The notes under the pieces were generated by a model. That model worked only from the letters and a program-made list of their open reading frames with translations, had not been told where the DNA came from and made no database searches. From Variovorax sp. dw_308 (GTDB taxonomy: Bacteria; Pseudomonadota; Gammaproteobacteria; Burkholderiales; Burkholderiaceae_C), in assembly GCF_019207085.1 (NCBI RefSeq), contig NZ_JAATOM010000019.1, positions 1-64,000 of the forward strand: a stretch of 64,000 bases of DNA, written 5' to 3'. The position numbers were made by a program, and so were the translations under genes. Shown here piece by piece: positions 1 to 9,185 of the stretch (position 1 is the first letter of the stretch; each line of letters begins with the position of its first letter).

Positions 1-3000
1 TCTACGGGTCCATGGGGCGCTACGACCAAGCCGTGATGCTGTACACCCGTGCGCTAAAGATTTCGGAGAAAACACAGGGAGTCGAACACCTCAGCACAGC
101 CACGATCCTGGACAACATGGCCGTGCTGTACCACTCCATCGGCCTTTATGACCAAGCATTGCCCTTGCAGACACGCGCGCTGGCGATCCGGGAGAAGGCG
201 CTGGGCGCCGAGCATTTGATAACCGCCTTAAGCTTGAATGATTTGGGAGTGCTGTATAGATCGATGGGCCGCTACGACGAGGCGTTGCCTTTGTACACGC
301 GAGCGCTGGCGATAAGGGAGAGGACGCTAGGCGCCGAGCATCCGGAAGTAGCCGCCAGCTTAAACAACCTAGCCGGACTCTACGAAGCCATGGGTCGCTA
401 TGAGAGTGCATTACCGCTATATATACGCGCGCTTGCAATCAAGCAAAAGGCGCTGGGTCCGGAGCATCCCGGCACGGCCAACAGCCTTTACAACCTGGCC
501 TCGTTGTATCGCTCGATGGGCCACTTCGATCGAGCCTTGTTGCCGTATGAACGTGCGCTGCAGATCCGGGAGAAGTCGCTAGGCGCAGAGCATCCTCTTA
601 CAGCTACAAGCTTGGCCGGCCTTGCTAGCTTGTATTTTTCCATGGGGCGCTATGACGATGCGCTGCCTCTGTCCGCCCGTGCTTTGGCGATCCGCGAGAA
701 GGCGCTGGGCACGGAGCATCCGGACACAGCTCACAGCCTGAACAATCTGGCCGTCTTGTACGAATCTATGGGGCGCTACGACGAGGCCTTGCCGCTGTAC
801 ACGCGTGCGTTGGCTATCAGGCAGAAGACGCTCGGCCCACTACACCCGGACACCGCCTACAGTCTCGACAACTTAGCAAAGCTCTATCTTGTCGTGGGCC
901 GCTATGACGAAGCCTTGCCGTTGTATTCCCGGGCACTGGCGATCCGAGAACAGTCGCTAGGGGCGGAGCATCCGGATACAGCTAGGAGCCTCATCGACCT
1001 AGCCTCCTTGTATTTCACCTTCGGTCTTTACGATAAGGCCTTGCCGTTGTACACGCGCGCGCTAGCGATCCAGGAAAAGACGCTGGGTAGGCAGCATCCG
1101 GAAGTGGCCATCAGTCTCAATGGCTTGGCCGCGCTGAATTCCGCTATCGGACGCAAAGATGAGGCCCTGCCCCTGTACTCGCGTGCGCTATCGATTCGCG
1201 AGCAGGCGCTTGGCGCCGAGCATCCGGACACGGCGTTTAGCATCAACAACTTGGCCGCTCTGTACGACTCCCTGGGGCGCTATGACAAGGCGTTGCCGTT
1301 GTACGCGCGTGCCTTGGCAATCGATGAAAAGGCATTGGGCGCGGAGCATCCAGAAACGGCTGCCGCGCTCAACAACTTAGCTGAGTTGTATAAATCCATG
1401 GGCCGTTACGATGAGGCACTCCCCTTGTTCCGGCGTGCAGTGCGTATTCTTTCTCCTACGAATACGACCGATCAAGCACAAGTTCACGGCGGTATTCAGG
1501 ATCTAGCGATCTACTCAGCTAATCTGGGTGCATTTCTGGCTCAGCACAACGGTACCGCTTCACCGGACGAAGCGATCTACTACTACAAGCTTTCAATCAA
1601 TGCCCGGCAGCGCATGCGCATTGGCGCCCGCGGCTTAGATGCGTCGCTACGGCAGTCACTTACCACGAAGGTCGAGCATCCCTATCACGATCTCGTCCAA
1701 CTTCTCATCCAGCGCGGCCGATTGGCGGAAGCCGAGCAAGTCTTGTTGCTGCTCAAGGAGTCAGAATTCAATGCATTCTTGCGGCGTAATGGTTCCACCG
1801 GCGAAGTCAAGGCCGAAGCCTTAGGGTGGACTGCTGAGGAGCAGGCTTTGAATCGCGATCTCGCCGGAATCGCCAAACAGTGGCGCGAATTAGACGGACG
1901 CCGCTTGCTTATTCACGAGCGAGTGACGAGAGGCGAATTGCAGATGACGTCCCCGGAAGTTCAGGTGCTCGACAACCAGCGACTTCAGTTGGAAGACCGG
2001 ACTCAAAACGTTCTCGAGGACGCGAACCGGCGGTTCACGCAGGCAAGTCAACAGGCGAACGCTCGTCGACAGCAAGCCTTCGAGAACGCCCGAACAGCCT
2101 TGTCGATGAAGCTAGACGAACTTAAATTGCGTGCTGACGGGGGCTTGCGCACAGCCGGTCTCTTGCTTTTGCCGAGCGAGCGAGGCCTGACGATTATCGT
2201 AACCACCGACCAAGGCGCGGTGCCGTTGATGCGCGAAGTTTCCGAGGCCCAATTAGGCGAGTGGGTCAACGATCTTCGCGTGGCCCTGCAAACCGCGAAG
2301 GGCGACTACAAACGGCCAGCTCGATTACTGTATGAGCATCTGATCCAGCCGGCGGAAGAGCAACTCAAGGGAGCCAAGGATGTCGAACAGTGGGCAATTC
2401 TGCCATTCGGAGTATTAAGCGATGTACCTTTCGCCGCGCTCATCCAGGCGGATGGCAAACATTTGATCGAGCGCTACGCTGTGACAGTACTGACCGCTGA
2501 CGGGACGGCCAGGCTGGAGGGACTGGAAACGGAACCCAGAGACTCCTGGGAAGGGGTAGCCTTAGGAGCGTCGCAGGGGGATCCCGAATTTGACAATCTG
2601 CCGCTGGCCGGCGTGCAGCGAGAAGTTTGCGGCATTGTTCGCGGTCACGCCGAAGCAGCGTGCAACGAGGACGACGGTGTGATCGCGGGAGATCGGTTTC
2701 TGGATGCAAGCTTTACTGAGGGCGTTCTGAAGCAATTGATGGGTCGATCGACGTCGGGACGAAATTTCCTCCACATCGCTACTCACTTCAAACTTGAGAA
2801 TGGAAAACTACAAATGGGGGATCGCAGCAAAGTCTCGATCCACACAATCGAAGCATGGAGACCTAGTATGGGCAAGTACGATTTGGTCGTACTCTCAGCA
2901 TGCGATACGGGAAGGAGTAATGGGGGGGTCGGGTCGTTGGGGGGGGTGTTTCGCTCGGCCGGCGCAAAGTCAGTGCTGGCCACTCTGTGGCCTGTAGCCG

Positions 3001-3194
3001 ATGTGGGCGCAGCACCGCTCATGGTGGATTTCTACAGGCAACGCGGAGAGAAGCGAAAAATGAGCAAGTCCGCGGCGCTCAGATGGGCCCAACTGGGATT
3101 GCTTAGTGGTCGCATCAAAGGGCAGGCTGGCTACGAGGACCTTAGCCATCCCCATTATTGGGCGCCATACGTACTGATGGGCAACTGGCTGTAG
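1..3194 (+). CDS. TPR-CHAT caspase-like peptidase, 5' end outside window
   Basis: Reading is already open at the window edge, inside a repeat, so the true start lies upstream; residues here count from the first in-frame ATG at 12. About eleven 42-residue kinesin-light-chain-type TPR units (core GRYDEALPLYTRALAIREK) fill residues 1-490, followed by a helical linker to about 730 and a C-terminal CHAT domain. The catalytic dyad is visible: His925 in HIATHF and Cys964 in VVLSACDTG. CHAT is the caspase/separase-clan cysteine peptidase domain, and TPR-CHAT proteins (for example the CRISPR-linked Craspase partner) are gated by their repeats; which partner gates this one is unknown. Two runs of G (2922-2928 and 2939-2946) sit in the CHAT domain just after the cysteine. 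A CHASE2 sensor gene follows on the same strand. Confidence 0.88.
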   Translation, partial: YGSMGRYDQAVMLYTRALKISEKTQGVEHLSTATILDNMAVLYHSIGLYDQALPLQTRALAIREKALGAEHLITALSLNDLGVLYRSMGRYDEALPLYTRALAIRERTLGAEHPEVAASLNNLAGLYEAMGRYESALPLYIRALAIKQKALGPEHPGTANSLYNLASLYRSMGHFDRALLPYERALQIREKSLGAEHPLTATSLAGLASLYFSMGRYDDALPLSARALAIREKALGTEHPDTAHSLNNLAVLYESMGRYDEALPLYTRALAIRQKTLGPLHPDTAYSLDNLAKLYLVVGRYDEALPLYSRALAIREQSLGAEHPDTARSLIDLASLYFTFGLYDKALPLYTRALAIQEKTLGRQHPEVAISLNGLAALNSAIGRKDEALPLYSRALSIREQALGAEHPDTAFSINNLAALYDSLGRYDKALPLYARALAIDEKALGAEHPETAAALNNLAELYKSMGRYDEALPLFRRAVRILSPTNTTDQAQVHGGIQDLAIYSANLGAFLAQHNGTASPDEAIYYYKLSINARQRMRIGARGLDASLRQSLTTKVEHPYHDLVQLLIQRGRLAEAEQVLLLLKESEFNAFLRRNGSTGEVKAEALGWTAEEQALNRDLAGIAKQWRELDGRRLLIHERVTRGELQMTSPEVQVLDNQRLQLEDRTQNVLEDANRRFTQASQQANARRQQAFENARTALSMKLDELKLRADGGLRTAGLLLLPSERGLTIIVTTDQGAVPLMREVSEAQLGEWVNDLRVALQTAKGDYKRPARLLYEHLIQPAEEQLKGAKDVEQWAILPFGVLSDVPFAALIQADGKHLIERYAVTVLTADGTARLEGLETEPRDSWEGVALGASQGDPEFDNLPLAGVQREVCGIVRGHAEAACNEDDGVIAGDRFLDASFTEGVLKQLMGRSTSGRNFLHIATHFKLENGKLQMGDRSKVSIHTIEAWRPSMGKYDLVVLSACDTGRSNGGVGSLGGVFRSAGAKSVLATLWPVADVGAAPLMVDFYRQRGEKRKMSKSAALRWAQLGLLSGRIKGQAGYEDLSHPHYWAPYVLMGNWL

Positions 3195-3581
3195 GGGTGA
3201 AGCGCGCTCGCCGAGAGGGAGCAGCCGAATGCATGCGGGGGCGTCCGAATATCGGTGTGTGAGGCAGTTGATTGAATCGGTTTGACTGCTTTCTCTTCTG
3301 TCTTGAGGCCCCTGCCGGGCCGCCGGAGGCACCCCGGTTCCCCGGTTAAGCATGTATTCATGCTCTGTCGGCGAAAATGCTCAGAGCGGGACCTTTACGC
3401 AGTGGCGGGCGGCCTACTTGGCGTTCCACCGAGATCGCATATTCAGAGCTCGTTTGCAGCCCTGACGGCTTAGGCCTGCAAGACACGCAGTGCGCGACTG
3501 AGAGCGCGGAAGACCACAACGTGGTGTCACAAGACTGCGACACTTGTACGTTGCGCACAATTCCGGCATCCTCAAATCTAG
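3195..3581. other. Non-coding gap between TPR-CHAT and CHASE2 genes
   Basis: This 387-base stretch has only short overlapping ORFs on both strands with no recognisable domains. I see no clear terminator. It probably carries the promoter of the CHASE2 gene, but no convincing -35/-10 pair stands out. Confidence 0.4.
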
Positions 3582-4961
3582 ATGCCACTCCCCGCACCTT
3601 CCGCCGATCTCAATAGAAAAAGGAAGACTCTGCAACGCCTTCTTCTAGTGTGCTGGTGGCGCACAAGGAAGAGGCTTAAAAAGCTCGTTAAAGACCGCCG
3701 CGTCCAAGTGAGCGCCCTTTTCTTTGTTCTTGCAACTGGCTTGGTTTTCGAACTAGAAGAAAAGATCGGGGACATTCTGGATGGCGCCGCGCCACGATCC
3801 GCTTTTTCTGCACGCGTATTCGATATTAGTCGTGCATATGAATATTTGGTTACAGGCTGGCCCCGCCACCAAGTTCCAAGATACACCGTTTTGGTCGAAC
3901 TAGACACCAAAAACGATGTAACCGCAGTTGGATTGGCCTCGAACATTTGCCTGCAACGCGCGTATCTCGCTCAGTTATTACCGGCGATTTCCGAGCAGCA
4001 CCCAGCCACGATCGTTATCGACAAATCATTTGCCGAAGAAGGCTGCATCCGCGAACAGTCTCCCGACCTACATTCGACCCAAGATTTACAAGAAGCCATC
4101 GCGCATGTAAGTTCAAAAATACCAGTAGTTGTTGGATTAAAAATTGAAGGATCAACCTTGAATGCGGAGGGATTTATTACACCCTCTTCGTCGTTGCAAC
4201 GCGCAGTACAGTTTCCTTTTGCTCCGCTTCAAAGTGGCGGCATTATGTCCTTGGATGTTGACAACCGACGCATTGCTCTGGGGTGGGATATTTCGCGCAA
4301 CGGGTTGGATCCGCCTCAGCATGTGAATTCACTTGCCCTCCAAGCTGCTCTGGTATACGACGAAAAATTACTAGACAAATACGATCGTTTGCGCGACCTG
4401 ATTGTAGGCCGCGAAAGTCCGTTTATGAGTTTTATAGATCCATCGAAATTGATTCGATTTAATTCCGGCGATTTGATTTGCGAATGGCCCAAGGTTCACG
4501 GGGATTTAAAAATCTTGTGTCAAAAATATGCTTCTTCCCAACAAACGCTTCATTCCAATTATCTTCGCGGCCGCATTGTATTGATCGGAGAAGTGACTGA
4601 AAAACTCGATATACATCGAACAATTATCGGTGATGTGAGAGGCGCGGCCTTGCAGGTCAACGCCATCGAGGCAATTTTAGACGAACGATATTTCCTGCCT
4701 GCGAGTGGCACGATAAATCTTCTGGTTGGGTTTATCTTTTATTTGCTCTTGGAAATCTCGTTGAGAACCGTGCCCGTTTGGCTATCGATAGTTCGCACTG
4801 TCATTCTTACCGTTGGTACTTTTTTCATTTTGGCGTTTTCCGTTCGTTATTTCGCTTATTACATCAGTCCGGCCGCAGGATTAGTTGGAATGGCATTTCG
4901 CTTGCTGGCGGCATTCGCTGAAATCCTTTACAGCATAGGTACAAGCCATGAAAAACACTGA
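3582..4961 (+). CDS. CHASE2-domain membrane sensor protein
   Basis: The 459-residue protein has a basic N-terminus, one membrane segment near residues 44-60, a large extracytoplasmic region and a cluster of C-terminal membrane segments near 376-455. The middle fits the CHASE2 sensory domain: strand-rich, with VLVELD near the start, PATIVIDKSF in the middle and the terminal RGRIVLIGEV motif followed by a predicted helix (GAALQVNAIEAIL) before the membrane hairpin. No kinase, cyclase or GGDEF output domain follows, so it probably signals through a partner. It lies directly after the TPR-CHAT gene, so a sensor-peptidase pair is plausible (inference). Base composition is clearly more AT-rich than the surrounding high-GC genes, a sign of transfer. 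Confidence 0.8.
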   Translation: MPLPAPSADLNRKRKTLQRLLLVCWWRTRKRLKKLVKDRRVQVSALFFVLATGLVFELEEKIGDILDGAAPRSAFSARVFDISRAYEYLVTGWPRHQVPRYTVLVELDTKNDVTAVGLASNICLQRAYLAQLLPAISEQHPATIVIDKSFAEEGCIREQSPDLHSTQDLQEAIAHVSSKIPVVVGLKIEGSTLNAEGFITPSSSLQRAVQFPFAPLQSGGIMSLDVDNRRIALGWDISRNGLDPPQHVNSLALQAALVYDEKLLDKYDRLRDLIVGRESPFMSFIDPSKLIRFNSGDLICEWPKVHGDLKILCQKYASSQQTLHSNYLRGRIVLIGEVTEKLDIHRTIIGDVRGAALQVNAIEAILDERYFLPASGTINLLVGFIFYLLLEISLRTVPVWLSIVRTVILTVGTFFILAFSVRYFAYYISPAAGLVGMAFRLLAAFAEILYSIGTSHEKH

Positions 4962-5286
4962 GCCAGGGCTTTATCGCGCATTACGCTGTGGCCTATTTGT
5001 CTGCCTGAGTCTGAGTGCGGCACTCGCTCCATTCGTTGGAACTGCCCAGACGGAAGAACCCGTGAAAAAGCAGCGACGAGTTGGTAGTGACGCAGGCACT
5101 CCCGGGCACACCGAGCCGCGGGTGCCTGCTGGCTATCCAGCGGGTACTCGCGACGCAGCAGCTTCCGGAGAAAACGCCGATCACGCAGCCGGGAACAACA
5201 AAGCGCAGCAGCGGGCCGAGTCCCGGAACACATCCAAGCAACAAAGCAAAAAGAATCGAAAAGATGAATTCGTCCGCCCGCAATGA
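4948..5286 (+). CDS. Small exported low-complexity protein
   Basis: The 112-residue product overlaps the end of the CHASE2 gene by 14 bases, suggesting translational coupling. An N-terminal hydrophobic stretch after two arginines (residues about 16-32, ending in GTAQ) looks like a Sec signal peptide. The mature part is hydrophilic, rich in Ala, Gly, Gln, Lys and Arg, without cysteines or a recognisable fold. I do not recognise a family. Its position makes it a candidate periplasmic accessory of the CHASE2 sensor, but this is only inferred from the neighbourhood. Confidence 0.5.
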   Translation: MKNTEPGLYRALRCGLFVCLSLSAALAPFVGTAQTEEPVKKQRRVGSDAGTPGHTEPRVPAGYPAGTRDAAASGENADHAAGNNKAQQRAESRNTSKQQSKKNRKDEFVRPQ

Positions 5287-5713
5287 TTGAATCCTGATTC
5301 CTCGCGTGATTCGACTGCGCATGCTGAGGCGCTAACAGGCACCCGCGCGCAGTGTTTATTTGGTAGCCGGCTCCGTACCTTTCTTCGCTCTCGCATACTT
5401 GGGGTAATGGTCCTTTTCGTGAATGTATGGACCCTGCGCCTTTTGCAAGCTCTTTTCAGTGACGTCAAACGGTCTGCATGCATGTATACGGCTTGCCGGT
5501 GGGCGCGTCGAAACATGCCCGCAGCCTCGATGAGATCCGCACGCCCCGTCCTCAGTAGATTGACGGCTTGAGCCCGAAGGCGCAGCCGGCACGAAAAGCA
5601 GGCTTGTGGGCGTTGGTCCAACCAGTTTTGTCATCACTTCCGAAAGCTTCGCAAACCAGTGCTGGGTGTGATCCTCCTTGATTGAAAGCTGGTGCTCGTC
5701 GCCGATCGCTTGC
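5287..5713. other. Gap upstream of the IS110 element, no gene recognised
   Basis: Short ORFs exist on both strands but none shows a family motif or a good ribosome-binding site. The right part (about 5634-5713) should contain the distal end of the IS110 element, since the transposase reads leftward and stops at 5714. I cannot place the exact element border. Confidence 0.4.
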
Positions 5714-6736
5714 TCAAGACGCTGCGGCGCGGCGGTAAGGCGTGTCGCTGCTCAGCAGTGCCTGGATCACCCGCGCGTTCTTGTTGGCCAGCGCCACTGC
5801 CGCGCGGTTGTAGCCGCGCCGAGCGATCAGATCTTGCAGCCATCGACTCTGCGCATCGGTCTTACCGACCGCATAGCGCAGCACGGCCCGCGCGCCGTGT
5901 ATCAACAAGGTTCGAAGATACTTGTCGCCTCGCTTGCTGATGCCCCTGAGCTGCGATTTGCCGCCCGACGAGTGCTGTCGCGGAACCAACCCTAGCCAAG
6001 CCGACAGATGTCGACCATTCTTGAACTCCTTGGCCTCACCGACGGAAGCGACCATGGCCGTCGCCGTGATCGTGCCGACGCCGTCGATGGCGGCGATCTT
6101 CTTGCAGAGCGCGGACTGCTTCATGAATGACTTGAGCCAGGTCTCGACGTGCCTGGTGCTCTCCTCGAGCGCCTGAATCTGCCGCGAGATTTCCAGCACC
6201 ATGGCTTGGCAGACGCTAGTCACTTCGCCTTCACATGCGGCCACCATCTGAGGAACCTCGCGCTTGAAAGCCTGGCGCGTTTGCGCCATTGACACGCCCC
6301 GTTCCGTCAGCAGACCTCTGGCCTGGTTGATCAGGGCCGTGCGTTGCTGAACCAGCAACTCCCGGACACGATGAACCGCCTGGATATCCTGCTGCTCGAC
6401 TGATTTCACTGTCACGAAATTCATCGTCGGACGGCTGGCGGCTTCGACGATGGCTTGCGCATCGTTGCGATCGTTCTTGTTGGTCTTGACGAACGGGGTG
6501 ACGTACTGCGGGCTGATCAGCCTTACCTCGATGCCCATGGCCCGGAAGCATCTCGCCCAGTGGTGCGCCGAGCTGCATGCCTCCATCGCGACGACGCGAG
6601 GGCGTGACTCGCGAACTGTTTCCAAGAACGCAGCGCGCGTGGCCTTCGCGGTATAGAGCGCGCGGCCTTGTCGATCGGCGCCGTGAAGCTGGAAGAATCG
6701 CTTGGCCAAGTCGATGCCGAGAATGTCAATTTCCAT
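5714..6736 (-). CDS. IS110-family transposase (bridge-RNA-type recombinase)
   Basis: The protein is about 340 residues if started at the ATG at 6736, which gives the typical family start MEIDILGIDLAK; an upstream in-frame start at 6829 adds 31 residues unlike the family. N-terminal DEDD (RuvC-like) residues are seen: Asp in GIDLAK, Glu in VVAMEAC, Asp residues in KNDRNDAQA. The C-terminal Tnp_20 domain is present with the helix-hairpin-helix-like IDGVGTITATAM and the conserved block LSAWLGLVPRQ followed by GKSQLRGISKRGDKYLR. IS110 enzymes are known to recombine DNA guided by a structured non-coding RNA encoded in the element's end. The gene looks intact. It lies beside a broken Tn3-family transposase gene, so it may have inserted in or near that older transposon. 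Confidence 0.92.
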   Translation of the reverse strand: MEIDILGIDLAKRFFQLHGADRQGRALYTAKATRAAFLETVRESRPRVVAMEACSSAHHWARCFRAMGIEVRLISPQYVTPFVKTNKNDRNDAQAIVEAASRPTMNFVTVKSVEQQDIQAVHRVRELLVQQRTALINQARGLLTERGVSMAQTRQAFKREVPQMVAACEGEVTSVCQAMVLEISRQIQALEESTRHVETWLKSFMKQSALCKKIAAIDGVGTITATAMVASVGEAKEFKNGRHLSAWLGLVPRQHSSGGKSQLRGISKRGDKYLRTLLIHGARAVLRYAVGKTDAQSRWLQDLIARRGYNRAAVALANKNARVIQALLSSDTPYRRAAAS

Positions 6737-6866
6737 GATGGGGTAAACGTATTTTTTCAACAAATTGACACGGTCACGTGCAGGCGGGAGTTTGCGACTT
6801 GATGCTGCGGTTTGTAACCGCGGCCTCACACGTTCGTGTCAGGAGTAGATTCGCGGCTCCAACTTC
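6737..6866 (-). ncRNA. Candidate IS110 end with structured bridge-RNA region
   Basis: The non-coding stretch immediately upstream of the transposase holds two strong hairpins in a row: GCGGTT-tgt-AACCGC at 6807-6821 and ACACG-tt-CGTGT at 6828-6839. In IS110-group elements the bridge RNA is transcribed from the end upstream of the transposase gene (in the IS1111 group it is downstream). Position and structure therefore fit, but I cannot identify target- and donor-binding loops by eye. Confidence 0.3.
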
Positions 6867-7290
6867 TTGGAGCACTTCCTCGTGTCGTCGTTTGCCAAGC
6901 GCTTTATCGGCGTGGAGAACTTGCCTGCCAAGATGTCCGAGTTCGATGTCCAGCAGGCGTTTTGTCTGAGCAAGGACGACGTCAATGCGATCAGCGAGCG
7001 ATTTCGCCACGATCGACGCGTTGCTGCGGCCATCCAGATGCTCTTCCTGCGCGCAAGCGGGCGACCCATGGACCGCTTCGCATCGGTCCTAAAGACGCTG
7101 TTACGGTCCGTATGTGACGCGCTGCAAACTTCGGCGGTGAGCATTGCTACCCTGCGGTCGCTATACGAACGCCGCCAGACCTTGTACGAACATCAAGCCT
7201 GGTCACGAACTTACCTGGGGCTGCAGGACTTCGACGACGCCAAGGTGAAGCAGCTTGAGCAGGTCCTCGCCGTCGCTGCACTCGAGGCCG
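6867..7290 (+). pseudogene. Tn3-family transposase, N-terminal fragment
   Basis: Residues 1 to about 140 of this frame match the N-terminal DUF4158 region of Tn3-family transposases: ENLPAKMSEFDVQQAFCLS, then FLRASGRPMDR and RRQTLYEHQAW. A full transposase is close to 1,000 residues. Here the match fades near 7290 and the frame runs on to a stop at 7409 with unrelated sequence. It opens with TTG at 6867. A second fragment from further along the same kind of transposase lies at 34958-35695 on the same strand, so the two may be halves of one disrupted gene. Confidence 0.75.
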
Positions 7291-7414
7291 CGCATCCAGA
7301 GCCGTGGCACGCGCGGCCCACTCACGCTGTTGTCGATCGAGGTCTGCGAAATCCATGGTGTTCTCTTTTCCTTGGCGGTCGATCGCCGCTCGTCTTGCGA
7401 TCCCAGTGACTTGC

Positions 7415-7960
7415 CTACTTGAGAAACGACTTCAGAATCACGGGGCAGCTTCGCTGCAGTGGCCGACCCGGTCTCGGCGTCGGACTCAACGCGGTGACGG
7501 TCCGTTGTCCTGTGGCAACAAAGACCTGCTCAATCGAACCCGCCATATTTCGAATCTCCCCCACGATTGCGTCAGGTCGCACCTCCAGCTTGATGTCGGT
7601 AAGCCCACCATAGGCCGGCGGCGATCCAAACTTGATTTCTATTAACTGCCATTCGCCGCGCGACGGCAGACGCTCGACCCTCAAGCTCCCGTCAGCGGTG
7701 GAATACCGATGGTTAATAACCTGCATGACCGGCACCTTGAGTTCCGATTCCATCTTGCAGACGTCGTAGATCGTTCTTTCCACCCTGCACGCAGTAGGTC
7801 CGCAGTCAAGGTAAAACTCATACGCCGGCGTTTCCGAATTTCCCGAGCGCTGCTCGGTGGCCGCGAACATGGCGGAGACCTGTGGATAGGTCTCTGCCAT
7901 GGAAGGCAAGGCGGCCATTGCGGATGCCAGTGCCCCCGTCGCAGCAGTGATTTTTCTCAT
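7415..7960 (-). CDS. Exported protein of unknown function
   Basis: Starting at the ATG at 7960, which has a purine-rich GAAAGAAGC just upstream, the product is 181 residues. It begins with a signal peptide (MRKITAATGALASAMAALPS, cleavage after MAE or nearby). The mature part contains three cysteines (LDCGPTACRV and a later YDVCKME) and no known catalytic motif. A longer frame reaches 8110, but that extension overlaps the end of the neighbouring small gene and lacks a signal peptide. I do not recognise a family. Confidence 0.55.
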   Translation of the reverse strand: MRKITAATGALASAMAALPSMAETYPQVSAMFAATEQRSGNSETPAYEFYLDCGPTACRVERTIYDVCKMESELKVPVMQVINHRYSTADGSLRVERLPSRGEWQLIEIKFGSPPAYGGLTDIKLEVRPDAIVGEIRNMAGSIEQVFVATGQRTVTALSPTPRPGRPLQRSCPVILKSFLK

Positions 7961-8027
7961 GCTTCTTTCTGCTTCATGGTTGACCAGCGCTGAATCCAGC
8001 TGTCCGTCTTTTCTGTTGATTACTTCA

Positions 8028-8276
8028 TTATTGATGTACATGTACACCAATGTCAAGCCTTGTTCTTGTGACCTTGCCGAACTGCTTTTCAGCGTGTGCC
8101 AGGAGTTCATCCTTCAACGGCCGAAAGCGAGATGAGTCAGGGCTGACAAGAAACGCCTTCCATGCGCTTTCGCTGTAGGCCGCGGGGCCAAGGCCTCGGT
8201 TGAAGACGGTCAGCGCGACGGCTTGCGTCAAGCCGGAGGCCTCAACTAGCGCGCGCAACCGTTCATTGTTCGTCAT
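8028..8276 (-). CDS. Small HTH-like protein linked to the recombinase
   Basis: The 82-residue product begins MTNNERLRALVEASGLTQ, which reads like the first helices of a Cro/XRE-type DNA-binding fold, and continues with a short aromatic-containing region ending AHAEKQFGKV. Its first codons overlap the last bases of the tyrosine recombinase gene on the same strand, so the two are probably coupled. In-frame ATGs at 8291 and 8303 are alternatives, but 8276 gives the most family-like start. The same 11-base sequence, CATGTACACCA, lies at both ends of this gene and may be its operator. Confidence 0.55.
   Translation of the reverse strand: MTNNERLRALVEASGLTQAVALTVFNRGLGPAAYSESAWKAFLVSPDSSRFRPLKDELLAHAEKQFGKVTRTRLDIGVHVHQ
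8035..8046. promoter_or_regulatory. Palindrome TGTACATGTACA, possible operator
   Basis: A perfect 12-base palindrome lies upstream of the exported-protein gene (7415-7960). Its right half continues as CATGTACACCA, and this 11-mer recurs at 8289-8299 in front of the small HTH gene. A repeated operator bound by the HTH protein is the simplest reading. Confidence 0.4.
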
Positions 8277-8974
8277 GGTGCCAGTGTTCATGTACACCAT
8301 CATATAGCATGGGTGAACACTGCTTCACTGCGGCCGGCAGGTAGTCGTCCGTGTGATCCAAACTGGCGTGACCAAGCAGCCGTTGAACCAGTTCGATGTC
8401 GTTGCCCTGCGCGACCAGCCGTGTCGCAAAGGTTCTGCGACCTGAATGGCTTGAGCATTCGACCAGGCCCGCATCTCGGTATAGCTTGGTCACATGGGCC
8501 AGCAGGCTGTCGCACGCTAAGTAGGTCTCCTCGCGACCGTCGCCCATACGCCGACGCTTGCCTGAAAGCTCGAACTCGGTTCCCTTGTGTGTGAGCACCA
8601 GGGCAGTTGTCGGGGTCAGGCCGCGAAAGCGCTTGCTATCGAATTCCGTACCCATCCCCTTCGCCCACCGGTGCTCGATGTAGCGATCCAGTGCCTCGGT
8701 CGCCTGCGCGTGTGTGAGGTACACGCAGCGTTGCCTGCAGCCCTTCGTGATCGCCGCCCGCAACGATACCTCGCTTCGAAGCGCGCCATTGGGCAGCAGT
8801 ACATCAGAGACAAGCAAGCGCGCTATCTCGGTCACGCGCATCGCGCACGTGAGGCCTAGCAGCAGTACCAAGGCGTCTCGTTCGGGGTGTCGGTCGGCTT
8901 GTGGCTGCTGTGACACGCAGCAGGTGGCGCATCTGGGCGGGCCGCAGTGTGGCCGCACGTTGCTTGTCTGTCAT
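8263..8974 (-). pseudogene. Site-specific tyrosine recombinase, frameshifted
   Basis: The catalytic domain is complete: Arg in LTCAMRVTEIARL, the box SSHSGRRTFATRL with His-x-x-Arg, the box LLGHASLDHTDDYL and its tyrosine. The gene should begin at the ATG at 8974 (MTDKQRAATLRPAQMRHLL), but that frame is lost near 8895, where CCGA is tandemly repeated (CCGACCGA). Removing one copy joins the start to HPERDALVLLLG in the downstream frame. As written, the N-terminal part is out of frame, so the product is probably inactive unless translation restarts internally. It is short and lacks a typical long arm-binding domain. It is the only integrase in the window and may be the one that moved this segment. 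Confidence 0.75.
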
Positions 8975-9185
8975 GGCTCCCTCGATCTCTGAATGGTGCT
9001 GAATTCAACCGTGTTCCGAGAGAGAAAGCTTCGAGCCTCCTTTCCAGCATATCGCAAGCACTCATGCGGGGTTCTCGGAAACTTGGGGAGACATGGTTGC
9101 GTAGACTTTGATCGTCACGCTGCACACCAGAGAGGAATACCTTTGTTCTACCCTCTGCCGTCGTGACGACCTTTTCGATTTCACC

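Noticed and set aside
1..1440. Direct repeats of about 126 bases
   Set aside because: They are the coding repeats of the TPR domain, not a CRISPR array or DNA-level repeat element.
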